64,000 nucleotides of DNA from Salticus scenicus (taxonomy: Eukaryota > Arthropoda > Arachnida > Araneae > Salticidae): positions 194,097,532-194,161,531 of the forward strand of contig OZ005661.1 of the NCBI GenBank assembly GCA_963930645.1, read 5' to 3'. Position 1 is the first letter of the stretch, and each line of letters starts with the position of its first letter. Positions 21,372-33,394 of this stretch are shown here, one piece after another. The notes beneath the pieces were generated by a model, which did not search any database, had not been told where the DNA came from, and saw nothing but the letters and a program-made list of their open reading frames with translations. The translations under genes were made by a program, and so were the position numbers.

Positions 21372-21783
21372 GGTACTTACGTATGAACGCCACCGCAGCA
21401 GAAGTTGCGCTAATGCGCCAATAAAGAGCAATCTTGTTGTTCGCACACAAGAGACATAGGGGGACAGCGAGACATCTTTTGGAATCTTATTTATCAGAGT
21501 GAACATCTATAGTATCTCCCCACAACTGAATTTGCGATTTATATTTGGCGATTATGACTAAATTATAAATCTAAAAATCATAAATGATAAAATCATAAAC
21601 TAAATCGTAAATCATAAGCTAAATCATATAATCATAAATCCAAAATAAGCAGCCTGCAGGCTGCCATATTATATCTCAAAGAGTCCAGAACGACATCATT
21701 ATCGTTCAAAACGGCGCCAAAGAAAAATCGCCAAATTCAGTTGTGGGGAAATACAGCTGCGGTGGCGTTAATACGTAAGTACC
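21372..21783. mobile_element. Inverted-repeat element in Helitron, copy 1
   Basis: Outer ends ggtacttacgtatgaacgcc and its complement at 21764-21783 form an inverted repeat of about 28 bp. Inside, 21508-21769 matches the second MITE below (caaattcag, ggcgattatg, ctgccatattatat). Confidence 0.7.
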
Positions 21784-22038
21784 TTTTTCTCTGTATTTAA
21801 GGCATGGCTAGAGTTAAAATGGCTATTGTGGTTGCGTAAATGAATTCCTTGGCGAAAAACGTACGAGTTTCTTCATTTCTAATTTTTAAAAATAGCTAAA
21901 TTGGTCATAGTAAAGATCCATCATTTTAAATATATTTTGAGTGAAAAAACTAAATCTTTATATAAAGTAATTTATGTTGTTGTCTCGTAAATTTCATTTA
22001 AAAAAATTCTGGGCTTAACTTCTAAATTCATACCGGAA

Positions 22039-22292
22039 CAACTATAGTATTTCCCTTCAGCTAGATTTGGCGATTTTTCGTTGGCGATTATGGCTAAATC
22101 ATAAATCTAAAAATCATAAATCATATAGCATAAATGATAAAATCGTAAGCTAAATTATAAATCATAAATCCAAAATAAATAGCATGTAGGCTGCCATATT
22201 ATATCGCAAACAATCCAGAACGACATCGTTATCGTTCAAATCGGCGCCAAAGAAAAATCGCCAAATTCAGCTGAGGAGAAATACTATAGTTG
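22039..22292. mobile_element. MITE in Helitron, copy 2
   Basis: Ends aactatagtatttccc and its complement gagaaatactatagtt bound a 254 bp element with about 40 bp inverted repeats including ttggcgatttttc. About 75-80 % similar to 21508-21769. Confidence 0.75.
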
Positions 22293-22568
22293 TACCTTCA
22301 TACCAATCGTTGTTTAACATAATTATTATATTCATTTTTAAATCTTTTTCGCCTAACGTTAAAATAAAAACTAATAATATAAACTAAACTAATTGTATAA
22401 ACTTAACTAATAATATAAAATAAAATAAAAATATAAACCAATTTTCATTTCATTTTTATTAAATTTTTAGTTGATGTTTTTAAAATATCGGTTATTTTCA
22501 TGTTTTGCTATTCTAAATAATTTTTTTCTTCTCTCGAGCATCTCGAAGATGCTAATATTTCAATTTTC

Positions 22569-22799
22569 TTATTTACACCATTGATCACATTTTAATTTTC
22601 CTGAGGAAAGTGACGTCAGAGACACAGAAAAAAACGTCAAAAGAGAAACTTTTCCCTCCGGTGGCATATGGAGTACTTTCATAAACTCGACGTTTTTCTT
22701 AATAACTTCGTTAATTAAAATGATAGAAATTTCTAAGCAGCTGAAATGCCTTCCTTGAAGCAGTCGGAATACACTGATACCTCTCATGATGCAGGCCAC
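22569..22799 (-). other. 76-codon open frame of uncertain status
   Basis: A minus-strand frame near the Helitron 5' end starting MACIMRGISVFRLLQGRH. Codon content is less AT-biased than the surroundings. I do not recognise the protein. It could be a captured host exon, a non-coding Helitron 5' region, or chance. No splice signal is evident. Confidence 0.2.
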
Positions 22800-24949
22800 T
22801 TTGCCCTCCTCGAGGAGATGCTGTCGCAGACAAAAAAAATTGACGCCCGGGACAGTTACTTTTTTTTAATATATAGAGAAAACGTCTTCATATCGTGACT
22901 AGTGCGATAGAGTGAGATTTAAATAACATATGAACTTTCTAATCTCGGTAAATATCTTTGACATTATTTCAAAAGTTTCGATTTTATACGCAGTTACATC
23001 TAAACACTCGTAGATGAATAAAGGTTAAAAATTCCTTGATACAAACACGCATTCACTACATATTTAAAACCTAAGTGCACGTAGATTTAAAATATGTGAT
23101 AAAAGAATATGCATTTTTTAAAATGATTGTAGTGTTTTATAAAAGAAACGCATTTTCGTAAATTATTTGAAAAGAAAATTATTTTTTTTTACGGAAACAC
23201 ACAAATAAACTGTGTATAGTATTGATTTAAACTTTCTTTTCCAATAAATGCAAGTACTTTGTTCATTTCACTGTGTTCACGATCACTGCTCCGAAGTAAA
23301 ATTATTTTTTCTACCATAAACAAAGTATTTTTTTTTTTATTCTATTTCCAATTCCGATTTTTTTTAATATCACGTTTTGAGGTTGCCTGGATACGATAGT
23401 TCAATTTTTAGGGGTTGATCTATATGTTTATTTGTTACTGGCATCATTTAAATAATAAAAAAAAAAATCTGCCATAGATTGAAATTTGATATTTTTAAAT
23501 TCGTTTAAGTTTCCAGTCGAAAATTTTGATCAAGTGTGGCAAAGCTGAAGCCAAATTAATAACCGCCTTCATTTTTTTTATGAAGAAATGTAGGCATTAT
23601 AATCCAATGGGGGGTTGAGGAGAGCAGTAGTCCCCGTCACACAGAATTGCATGTCAAATAAAACTATTCCTAAACCTATTTTAGATTAATTTTTAAAGCA
23701 GATTTAATATTATTATTTTAACTTATTGATCATATGACTTAATCTACAATCTGCCTTTATATTAATGAAATGAAGAGAAAGAGAAAGTTGTATGAGTGAC
23801 ACACCAGATTATTTTTTTATTATGAAAGGACTAATTTTTATAAGAAAGGTAAGATAAACAATATCAGATTGCTAATGTAAATTTTCTGAATGTATATTTT
23901 CCTGTAATCTGTCTGCTATCTTCAAAGCTGCTTTAAAAACTTATATTAAATTTTCTGTATAAAAAATTTAAGCTTTAGGTTAAAGTAATATAGGATAGAG
24001 AAAATTTTCTGTAATGCCTGTATCAGATGATCTATTGTGTAACGCGATGTATAATATCTCTTTCGATTAAAAATACATTAACAGGAATTAGATGAATAGA
24101 AAGCACTTTAAATATAAGATTATCTTTATAAATGATTTATTTTACTTTACGAATTTGGTGGTGTATTTCTGAAATTTTATAGCGCACATTGTTTTCTGTA
24201 AAATATGTACAAACATAAAAATTATAATAATAATTCTGAAATTATTTTTTTTATATTATTTTTTTAATTAATGTACTAATTTAAGGAAAATAATTATATA
24301 TATATTAATTCTTTAATAATATTTTAAATGACAGTTTTAACATTTTCGAACAAGATTTATGACTTCATTTCCACACTCTTAGAAATTTCAGTACAATTTG
24401 GAGAGCTGGCCATTAATGTATAAGGGCATTTCCTTTTTTTGACAAAAAATGTACAGTAAAGTAAAAATAAAAAATAAAAAATAAATAAATAAAGTTTAAA
24501 AAATTTGGAGAGTTGGCCGTTTAATTATATGGCCACTCTCTTAAAAAAATAATAAATAAATAAAATCATTTTTTTTTTAATGGCGCACATTCCACAGTTT
24601 AGACCGTTTAAAAAAGAGTACTTCCAACCTTTGCGAAAAAAAAATTATTTGAGCTTTACGAACAAGACTTTATTTTTTGCGGTCAGTGTCTTGAATATTT
24701 TTTGCCGGTCGCTGATCCTAATTTAGTGTGCAATTTATTTTTATTTTTATTATTTTTTATTTTATTTGTTGTTACTTTATAAGTTGATTCCCTTTGATTG
24801 CTTAAATCGCGATTTCCACGGACAATATAATTTAGTAAAACTTTCTTATCAGGTAATTTCCACTAACATCCATTTTACATACTTAAATTTAAATGTTTAG
24901 TTTTTATTTTATTTTATTTTATTTATTTATTTATATTACTATTATTATT

Positions 24950-24985
<36 letters not shown>

Positions 24986-26856
24986 TGAAAAATATTTTGC
25001 ATTGTTTCATATTTAATAATTAGTAATGCATTCTATATAGAATTTCGCAATTCAGTCAAGATTCAGTGGTTTCTTGTTAACTGAATTTTTTTAATATAGT
25101 AAAGTTTTCACACTGGTTTTTCTGCTCTTTTACTTGCTGTACTGTTACAAAATATTATTTATAGGTAACGTCAGGTGTATAAGAAAACGTATACATTTAG
25201 GAAAAATGTGATATTGGATTCTGAAGGTAATTTTAATAATAAAAATCATTTAAAATGTCATTCAGAAACAGTGTCATAAAACCTTTTTTAAAACAAAAAC
25301 GTCTTCATAATGTTACTAGTGCGAGAGAGTGGGATTTAAATAACATATGAACTTTCTAATCTTCGTAAATATCTTTGACATTATTTCAAAAGTTGCGATT
25401 TTATACGCAGTTTCATCTAAACACTCGTAGGTGAATAAAGGTTAAAATTTCCTTGCTACAAACACACATTCACTACATATTTAAATTCCTAAGTCTGACT
25501 TAAAGTATATGATGAAAGAATATGCAATTTTTAAAATGATTTGTAATGTTTTATAAAAGAAACGCATTTTCGTAAACTGTTTGAAAAGAAAATAATTTGT
25601 TTTACGGAAACGCCTAAATAAACTGTGTATAGTATTAAATTAACCTTTCTTTTCGAATGAATGGAATTGATGCAAGTGCTTTGTTCATTTCACTGTGTTC
25701 ACTATCACTTCTCCGAAGCAAAATTATTTTTTCTACCATAAACAAAGTACTTTTTTAAATTCTATTTTTAATTCCGATTTTTTTTAACATCACGTTTTGA
25801 GGTTGCCTGGATACGATAGTCCAATTTTTAGTGGTTTATCTATATGTTTATTTATTACTGGCATCATTTAAATACAAATACAAAAAAAAAAAAAAAATTG
25901 CAGGAAATTGAAATTTCATATTTAAAAATTCGTTAAAAGTTTCAACTCGAAAATTTTGATCAAGATTGGCAAAGCTGAAGTCAAACTAATAACTGCCTTT
26001 TTTTTTTTTTATGAAGAAATGTAAGCGTTATAATTTAATGGGGGTTGAGGGGGGCGGTAGTCCCCCTCACACATAATTGTATGTCAAATAAAGCTGTTCT
26101 TAAACCTATTTTAGATTATTCTTTAATGTAGATTTAATATTATTATTTTACCTTATTGATCATCCGACTTAATCTGCCAGCTATCTTTATAGTATTGAAA
26201 TGCAGGAAAGCAGAAAGTCGTATGAGTGACACACCAGATTATTTTTATATAATAAAATGGCTAGTTTCTATAAGATAAACAATATCAGATTGCTAATGTA
26301 AATATTTCTGAATGTATATCTGCCTGTAATCGGTCTGATATTTTCAAAGCTACTTTAAAAACTTATATTAAATTTTCTGAATAAAAAAAATAAGCTTTAG
26401 TTTAAAGTAATATAGGATAGAGAAAATTTTCTGTAATGTCTGTATCAGATGATTTATTGTTTAACGCGATGTATAATATCTCGTTCAATTAAAAATACAT
26501 TAACAGGCATTAGATGAATATAAAGAACGTTAAATATAAGATTATTGAAAAATGATTTATTTTACTTTACGAATTTGGTTGCGTATTTCTGAAATTTTAT
26601 AGCACACATTGTTTTCTGTAAAATATGTACAAACATAAAAATTATAAGAATAATTCTGAAATTACTTTTTTATATTATTTTTTTAATGAATGTAGTAATT
26701 TAAAGAAAATAATTTATATATATATATATATTAATTCTTTAATAATCTTTTAAATGACAGTTTCGAACAAGATTTATGACTTCATTTCCACACTCATAGA
26801 AATTTCACTATAATTTGGAGAGCTGGCCGTTAATGTATAAGCGGATTTCCCTTTTA

Positions 26857-27420
26857 TTGGGTTGTTCGGAAAGTCATTTCGTTTTTTTCAGCAGAGGATT
26901 TAATTGTATTTTTTTCACACCTTCTTCACATTTAAGTTGCATTGCCATTACATATTGTGACAGCTTATATAGCAAGGCTTGCTTGTGAAAAAGGTCGTTT
27001 TATTCTGCTCAATAGCTTTTGATGGGTGCCCTATCAAATAAAGAAAATCAGAAGCGACATTTTCAGCATATTTTGTTTTTGCTATCAAAAATGCGAAAAT
27101 ACTATTCAAACAAGGAAAAAAAGTATACGATGTGTGCACAGAAAATTTATTTAAAGAACGCTATTGTCAAAACTGGTTTACCAAGTTTTGTTCTGGCAAT
27201 TTTGAGTTGAAGATGCATGCCGTTCTAGAAAACCAGTTTGTGCTAATGAAGAGAAAATAAAGTATTGATTTATGAAAAACTGCCAAATAACAACTCGTGA
27301 GATCGCTAAGAAACCGATCAAAGTGGAGAATATATAATTCATTAAAATATTTATACAATATAAGAAAATCGTCTTTCATTTCCGAAAGAAAAAACGAAAT
27401 TACTTTCCGAACAACCCCAA
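26857..27420 (+). mobile_element. Mariner remnant, 564 bp
   Basis: The left end ttgggttgttcggaaagt and the complement of the right end (ttggggttgttcggaaagt) form an inverted repeat of about 31 bp. TA flanks both ends. The middle retains part of a mariner transposase N-terminus with frame disruptions, and the catalytic DDD region is absent. Confidence 0.93.
27049..27260 (+). pseudogene. Mariner transposase N-terminal fragment
   Basis: In one frame KRHFQHILF (27050-27076) and, after a shift, CQNWFTKFCSGNFELK (about 27165-27212) match the paired-like helix-turn-helix part of mariner transposases, which binds the inverted repeats. The second frame ends at a TAA at 27258-27260. The expected block DAPRSGRP is degraded. 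The catalytic domain has been deleted, so this is a dead remnant. Confidence 0.85.
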
Positions 27421-27435
27421 TATGACAAAAATGTA

Positions 27436-27443
27436 CAGTAAAG

Positions 27444-27490
<47 letters not shown>
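27436..27490. repeat. (TA)n microsatellite
   Basis: Pure TA repeat at the position where copy 1 has an (AAAT)n run. Confidence 0.9.
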
Positions 27491-27494
<4 letters not shown>

Positions 27495-27715
27495 CGGAGA
27501 GATGACCATTTAATTATATGGCTACCTCTCTTAAAAGAAGAAAACAAAATCCATTTCAATTTTTTTTAATGGCGCACATTCCAGACCGTTTAAAAAAGAG
27601 TACTTCCCATCTTTGAGAAAAAAATTATTTCAGCTTTACGAACAAGACTTTATTTTTACGGTCAGTGACTTGAATACTTTTTGCCGGTCACTGATCCTAA
27701 TTTAGTGTGCAATTT

Positions 27716-30270
27716 ATTTTTATTTTTATTTTTATTTTTATTTTTATTTTCCTTTTTATTTATTTATTTATTTATTTTTTACAATTTGTAACATATAACT
27801 CTGCGTGTTTTCAGACTACTTCATGACAGCTTTACGGGTATAACTTTATTTGTTCGACCAGTAACTGGAAAATGTATTAACAATCACAGATCGGCAAAAC
27901 GTTTTCATATTTCTTACATTGCACTATCAGTTTGTGGATATTTTTATTTCCATAATTTAAAAGTTTATAAAAGACTTTTAACAGTATTAACCTGTCACAT
28001 TATAATTACTAAATCATAAACCATAAACTTCATTGAAAAATGTGAAAAAAGGAAAAAAAATGAAAATACACCTCCAGAACTTTCCCGTAGTTAAGCAACA
28101 TAATTTTCTGTGTCCCTGTAAATAAACCATGAATGATAATAAAATCATTTTCTATACGTAATGTTTTTTATTACATTTAAGAAAATATATGTTAATCTCG
28201 TATGTTTAACGCTGTATAAAGAAGCTGAAATGTACTTACGTATCTTAAACGACATATGTCGACTAAGGCTCCTATATGATACGAGCTGGCGCAGTGTCCG
28301 CCATTTTCTAGCCCATCTGGGAAAACGTTGGCGGTAGAAAAAGCTAGGTTACCTGATTAGCGTTGTTATCGCATTAAAAACTCTACACAGATCATGTGAG
28401 CTAGAACTTCTTATCACGAAACAAACAAGTTCGCAATTTTAAGAACATCGTCTACATTCTCAAAACTAAAATCCTTCACGTTAAAAGAAATGTAATTTTA
28501 AAGTTAATTTTCAAAGAATTTAAAAACAACAACTTAAAAAAAGAATACATTCATACTAAATTTGTCAAAGAACTTTGAAAATAAAATGAAATAAGTTGAA
28601 AATGACGGAAATTTTGCGCTACAAAGTTGTGCTCCTGCTCCGGTTATCCACGAGTTATATCCGCAATTTAGAATTCACTTTTTCCTTCTTTCTGGATTTA
28701 ACAGCGGTACAGCCCCAGCTCACCGCTCGAAGAGCGGTGTTGAGCTATACCAAGACCAAGGTCGAGGTAGGGCTGTCCGGAGTCTTCTTTCTAGATTAGA
28801 AGAAAATATAAACAGGCGGTGCCCTTTTCTGGAGTTATTCGTTCTATTTATTGTCGAAAAATCACCAATAATAAATCGTCAGCCGGTCTTGTGGGATAGA
28901 AAAGGGTGGATGCGTCTGCCTATCAATGTAGGTGTTCTAATATCGACTGTGATGCGATACAAGGAAAAACATTTGGCGATATGTTTTTTAGGAGTAACAC
29001 AAATGCTTATTAAATATAATTAAAGAAAAATGGCAAAAAAGAAAAAAAAAAGGTTTTGCAAAGTTTATAAATTTGAATTTTTAAACTCCAAAGTTACATA
29101 ATATAGTTGTTTAAAATGTCTAAAAATTTTTGTAATTTTAAGTAAATACATATACAACTAATGGTTGTAAAGAGAAAGGCTTCGTAAAAACTTTTTTTGC
29201 AGTCTGTTTACTTTTTCTTGTTTATATATGTGCACATGTATATATATATTAAGAATGTGTTCTTTTCTTTTATTCTATTTCTAATATTGTATATATATAA
29301 AATAGAATATGTATCAGTCTTCCCTTTCTTGAACGGTCAGTAATTGTTTAGTTTAATGGTTCTCAGCATGAAATATAAACAACTGATTCAAACTACTTAA
29401 AAATAAATAAATAAATAAATAGATTGTTTCATAAGCTTATTATAGTCTACTACATATTTAAACTACCTCTTATTTATTTAAAATTACTATTTCAAAGGCA
29501 TATCAAACTTATTGCGAAAATTCAAACCCAACTGAGGGAAATGGAACGTAAACTGTAAACATATTTCATTTTAAAGAAATCATATATATAATATGGAGAT
29601 TTCAAACTTCTCTTGGTGTCAAGTGCACGCATTCATGAGTAAATACTTAATATATTTTACCATTAAAAATGCATTAACATTTAAAAAAAAAAAAAAAAAA
29701 ATTCCCAAGAACAAAGAACAATGTTCTTAAAGCGTGTATATATCGTTAAAACGATCTTTAATTGATATATGTGAATTAGATTGTTTGTTTATTTCGTAAG
29801 AAACGTTGTTAAATGTCTTAAGAATTTGCGTAAAATGATGTATCGGAAATATTTATTTATTTATTTATTTATTACAGTAGATACAAAAAAGAATTTTACA
29901 TGGTAAGTGTTTGAGTTTGCTATGTAATTGTATTTTAATAATTTAATTTCTGTTAAATAAAATTGAGATTTAAATGATATTAGTAATTTCATTAATATTT
30001 TTTTAAGAATCTTTACCATTAAATATCTGTGTAAAAGTATTATTAGAATAGATGAAATTCTTTCCTGCATAAAGTGTGTTGTTTCAGTGAAAGTAGGAAA
30101 AATAACAGTCCATTCACTTCTATAAAGGTCGAATTCGGTGGAACTGGCGACGAAATTTAGAAATTAATAATACTTTAAGATTGCCGAAATTTAAAAGCGC
30201 TACTTTCACTAGAAGCCAAAATCTGGAGATTTCCATTGGAGTCCAGCACATAACTTTCAAGAATTATTAG
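27716..30270. other. Mostly AT-rich; one less AT-rich island
   Basis: An island at about 28250-28990 is richer in C and G than its surroundings (ggcgcagtgtccgccatttt, gtacagccccagctcaccg). No homology is recognised. The rest has (AAAT)n near 29400, poly-A near 29682-29700 and (ATTT)n near 29851-29872. Confidence 0.4.
28602..28799 (+). CDS. Hypothetical 65-residue frame (doubtful)
   Basis: An ATG at 28602 opens a 65-residue frame starting MTEILRYKVVLLLRLSTSY, with a hydrophobic stretch and a downstream part LTARRAVLSYTKTKVEVGL. It lies in the CG-richer island, which is why it is recorded. No family is recognised, no splice sites are obvious and chance is the likelier explanation. Confidence 0.15.
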   Translation: MTEILRYKVVLLLRLSTSYIRNLEFTFSFFLDLTAVQPQLTARRAVLSYTKTKVEVGLSGVFFLD

Positions 30271-30290
30271 GAAGTTCAGGCCATCAGAAG

Positions 30291-30330
30291 TATAAATAGG
30301 AGCACATTGACTTCTGCAGTCAGTTGTGGT
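30291..30330 (+). promoter_or_regulatory. Possible TATA plus Inr core promoter
   Basis: TATAAATAG begins at 30291 and TCAGTTG, with its A at 30322, lies 31 bases downstream. That is the spacing of an arthropod TATA/initiator core promoter. It could belong to an undetected host gene or to an LTR remnant, since no coding frame follows closely. Chance is possible in AT-rich DNA, although the paired spacing makes it worth recording. Confidence 0.4.
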
Positions 30331-30676
30331 CAGAGAGCTTATTCTGAGGAGTAATCTCATAGAAACTTCTCATAGGTGCTTCAAGCGATTAATCATTGCC
30401 CGTAAATCAGCGAAATGAAATATTTGTGTCTTTTTAAAGCGCTGTTTGCTTTCTTTAGTGGTGCAAGAAACTGTTTTATTAGATTGTTTCAAGAACATTC
30501 GTTGAATGGTGATTTTTGTTGTACGAGTGTCAGTTATACTGGATTCTTTTAATTATATCCTTTGAATTGACGGATTTATTGAACTGTTTCGAAATTTTTC
30601 TTTCGTTAAAGTGCATACATCGACAAGAACCGTCTATATTTTTGCGAACAACGTTCTTCACGCAAAAAATTCGACG

Positions 30677-30770
30677 TTTTCGTGACAATTTATTCTGTGA
30701 CAATTTAGTCGTAACAATTTAGTATTTTTTCGTGACAATTTAATCTTTTTTCGTGACAATTTAATCTATA
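30677..30770 (+). repeat. Short tandem repeat, TGACAATTTA
   Basis: Five close variants of cgtgacaatttaatc lie within about 95 bp, spaced 15-22 bp. A frame ending at 30722 is a by-product. Confidence 0.7.
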
Positions 30771-30779
30771 TATTTAAAA

Positions 30780-32415
30780 GGAAATGTAGTTAATTTTGTA
30801 AATGCGTAACAGATGATTACTGCCTTATTTTATTTTCTTAACCTTTTACACGCCAATGTTTTCCATAAAAGGAACGTAGAATTTAAAATTCATTTAAAAA
30901 TTTAATATCATGAATACTGATTTGAAAAAAATATCAGATATAATAGAAAGATGATTTAATTTTTTGAAATAAAAAAATATCAGTTCAACCATAAAAGCGG
31001 AAATGTACAGAAAATTGTAAAAATAACCTATTTTACCATTTTCCTTTTTACCCCACAGTTTAAAAATTCACATAATTCAATTTACATTATTAAAGTAAAA
31101 TATAATATGATAATATTAAAATATAATAATATTAAAAATAATAATATTAAATTATACAAAAAAAAAAAAAAAAAAAAAAAAAAACATTTTAATGATAGAA
31201 GTCTTTAAACTAAAGCATTAGAAGGCAAAATATGTAAAAAAAAAAAAAAATCCCCGGATCTGAATGCGGTGTGTAAAAGGTTAAAGTGTCAAATAGGTGT
31301 CTATATAAGTACTAAGTTTAGTCTTTGTGATAAACATTACTGTTATTTATTCCTAATTAATGGCTGAAAAATTATTTCTGAACCTTCATGATAAATGATA
31401 TTGAACTGTTATTAGGTGTGTAGTTTTAGTAACCGCACGCAAAAAAAAAATAAACAAAATAAATGAATAAAATAAAATAAAATAAAATAAAAAATGCATT
31501 ATTATTATTATTATTATTATTTTTTTTTTTTTTATTTATTTATTTTTTTTTTTTTGAGTAATAGATATGAAAATCTGTGCAAAACAAAATTTGATTTAGT
31601 ACAATAAGAAATTGTTAAACTATATTTCCCATTAAAAACACGCGGTAATGTGTTTCGTTCCTTAGGAAAGGTTACTATATTCATTTCTTAAAAAAAATTT
31701 TGGCACAAATTTATTATTGTGTCCTTTGACCTTTTAATTTTCTATTTTTCTTTTCTTCTTCTTCTTTTTTTTTTTTAGCGACGATTTAAAATGGCTATCG
31801 ACATTTTGTAAGTACAGATCTTGGTGAGAAATGTCGAAACTGCATTGGTACCAAATTTCGAATTTTGCCAAATGGTTCTATACTAAAGCTGTTCGATTTA
31901 TTAAGCACGATTTTTCTAAATTTTAATTAAAATAATTTTTTAATTTGATGCGTTGATAAAAAACAATAAAACTTTTTTTAATTGGCCTAAATATACAAAA
32001 AACGTTTTAAAAATAAAATGTAATATCTCTCAATTTAAGCAAAAAAAAATGATCCATGTCTTTTTTTTTTTTTTTATTTATTTAAAAACAAATGTATTTA
32101 AGTCTCAAATAAATAAGTAAATAAATAAAATAAAATAAAATAATATATATCTATATATATCATCAGATTATTTTGTTTTTCTTCTTTTTAATAAATTTAA
32201 ACTTAGATTGGGTTTTTATTTATTACGTCTTAACCGTTTAACCGGTTGAACCTAAAAATACGCATTAGGTAGATTTTGCCTTCATTAATAGATTTATCAC
32301 TTTTCGCAGCAATCGGTCGAACAGCGTATCTTGTATTGTGAATTAAATTTTTCCATATTATATATATATATGCTTAATTCAAGATGGTCCTGCCGGTACT
32401 AATACATATATATAT
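30780..32415. other. AT-rich, homopolymers and simple repeats
   Basis: Poly-A at 31158-31184 and 31237-31250, (AAAAT)n at 31470-31490, (TTA)n at 31499-31520, and poly-T near 31521-31555, 31767 and 32063. No gene. Confidence 0.5.
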
Positions 32416-32417
32416 AT

Positions 32418-32760
32418 GTGTGTGTGTTGGTCTATGAGGGAAAGTGGGGACATTCGCGTGTTTACACACCTTCCAACCGCGGACACACCTGCAACCGAGG
32501 ACGTCCTCGTTTTGAAATTTTTGCAAAATATGCTTTATTTTGTGTCAAATATTATTATAAATTGTGTTTTTTGAAAATTTATATAGGTCCTCGTTTGCCC
32601 GTATACGTAGCATGTTGTGTGTGTGTAACTTTTTAAAGTGTGTATCGGAGGAAAATCGGTGCAAAAACGAAGTCCGCGGTTCCACGTTATAAATACATGC
32701 TCCGTGTGCGTCCTCGGTTGAGTGGTATAGTTGCACTCTGTACATATTTCAATATTTCTG
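32418..32760. repeat. Diverged, partly inverted relatives of 56-bp minisatellite
   Basis: aaccgcggacacacctg and aaccgaggacgtcctcg near 32477-32515, and on the other strand ccgaggacgcacacggagc near 32700-32720, share wording with the minisatellite at 33395-33830. The frames here are not supported as genes. Confidence 0.4.
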
Positions 32761-33394
32761 TTAAGTTTGTTATATTAATACAGCATTAGTATTGATAATT
32801 ACATATTGGATATTTAAACAGAGAATTTTAGTAACTGAAGAAAAAATTATATTTTCATTAAGGTTATAATTATTTATCTGGATATTATTATGTATCTAAT
32901 ATTATATTTATCTACCTATATAAATATATATATAAAATTATTCAAATTATATATATATATATACATATATATATATAGCAATATGTTGTAAGTTTAATGC
33001 AAAATAAATTAAATTTAAATATATATATATATATATAATTTATTTATTTATTTTTGTAAAAGCTTATGACTAATAATTATTATTATTTAAAAATTTTATG
33101 CAAAAATTATTAAAGTGTCTACTCTAATGCTGAATAAAGGTTAACCACCTGCTATGTTATACTTTCAAAGTTTTCTCACTTTAAATATGCATAGAAATAC
33201 ATAAAACATTTACTGAAATTTTGATTAAAAAAATACTTTTTATAAGTTGCTTTTCAGAATAATAAAATTCCAGTTTTACAACCGAAAATTGAATTCTTTT
33301 TTTCTTTTTTTCTTTCTTTATTATATTTAATTAATTATATTTTATTTTTTTTATGCTTCAACCAGTTATATAGCACATGTATTATTTACGCACT

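Larger units (their letters stand above)
19536..22879 (-). mobile_element. Helitron, non-autonomous, 3344 bp
   Basis: Read on the minus strand it begins TCTCTATATATTAAAA (at 22879) and ends with a GGGGGC/GCCCCC hairpin directly before CTAG (19536), followed by T, as Helitrons do. No inverted repeat or target duplication is present. Copy 2 of the host repeat gives the empty site: five A at 25294-25298 are divided here into two A before 19536 and three A after 22879, so both ends are fixed to the base. No Rep or helicase frame is present. A 76-codon minus-strand frame (22569-22799) near the 5' end, in a less AT-rich patch, is unassigned. Confidence 0.93.
19055..24735 (+). repeat. 2.35 kb repeat unit, copy 1 (Helitron-interrupted)
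   Basis: From gcttaaatcgcgatttccac at 19064 to tagtgtgcaatttattttt near 24725 this matches copy 2 in order and orientation once the Helitron at 19536-22879 is removed. Blocks shared include aaagttttcacactg, gtcattcagaaacagtgtca, aacatatgaactttctaatc, gtgttcac...atcact and gtgacacaccagattattt. Identity looks like 85-90 % by eye. The unit has no long open frame; its class is unknown. A short inverted fragment also lies at 56490-56730, so it is a dispersed element and not only a local duplication. Confidence 0.9.
24785..27715 (+). repeat. 2.35 kb repeat unit, copy 2 (mariner-interrupted)
   Basis: Second direct copy of the unit, beginning attgcttaaatcgcgatttc at 24800. It lacks the Helitron (intact site at 25288-25306) and carries a mariner remnant at 26857-27420 that copy 1 lacks (intact site near 24430-24445). 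The two insertions therefore postdate the separation of the two copies. Confidence 0.9.

Noticed and set aside
22039..22292. Independent insertion of copy 2 MITE after the Helitron landed
   Set aside because: There is no empty site to show order; it may have been carried in by the Helitron.
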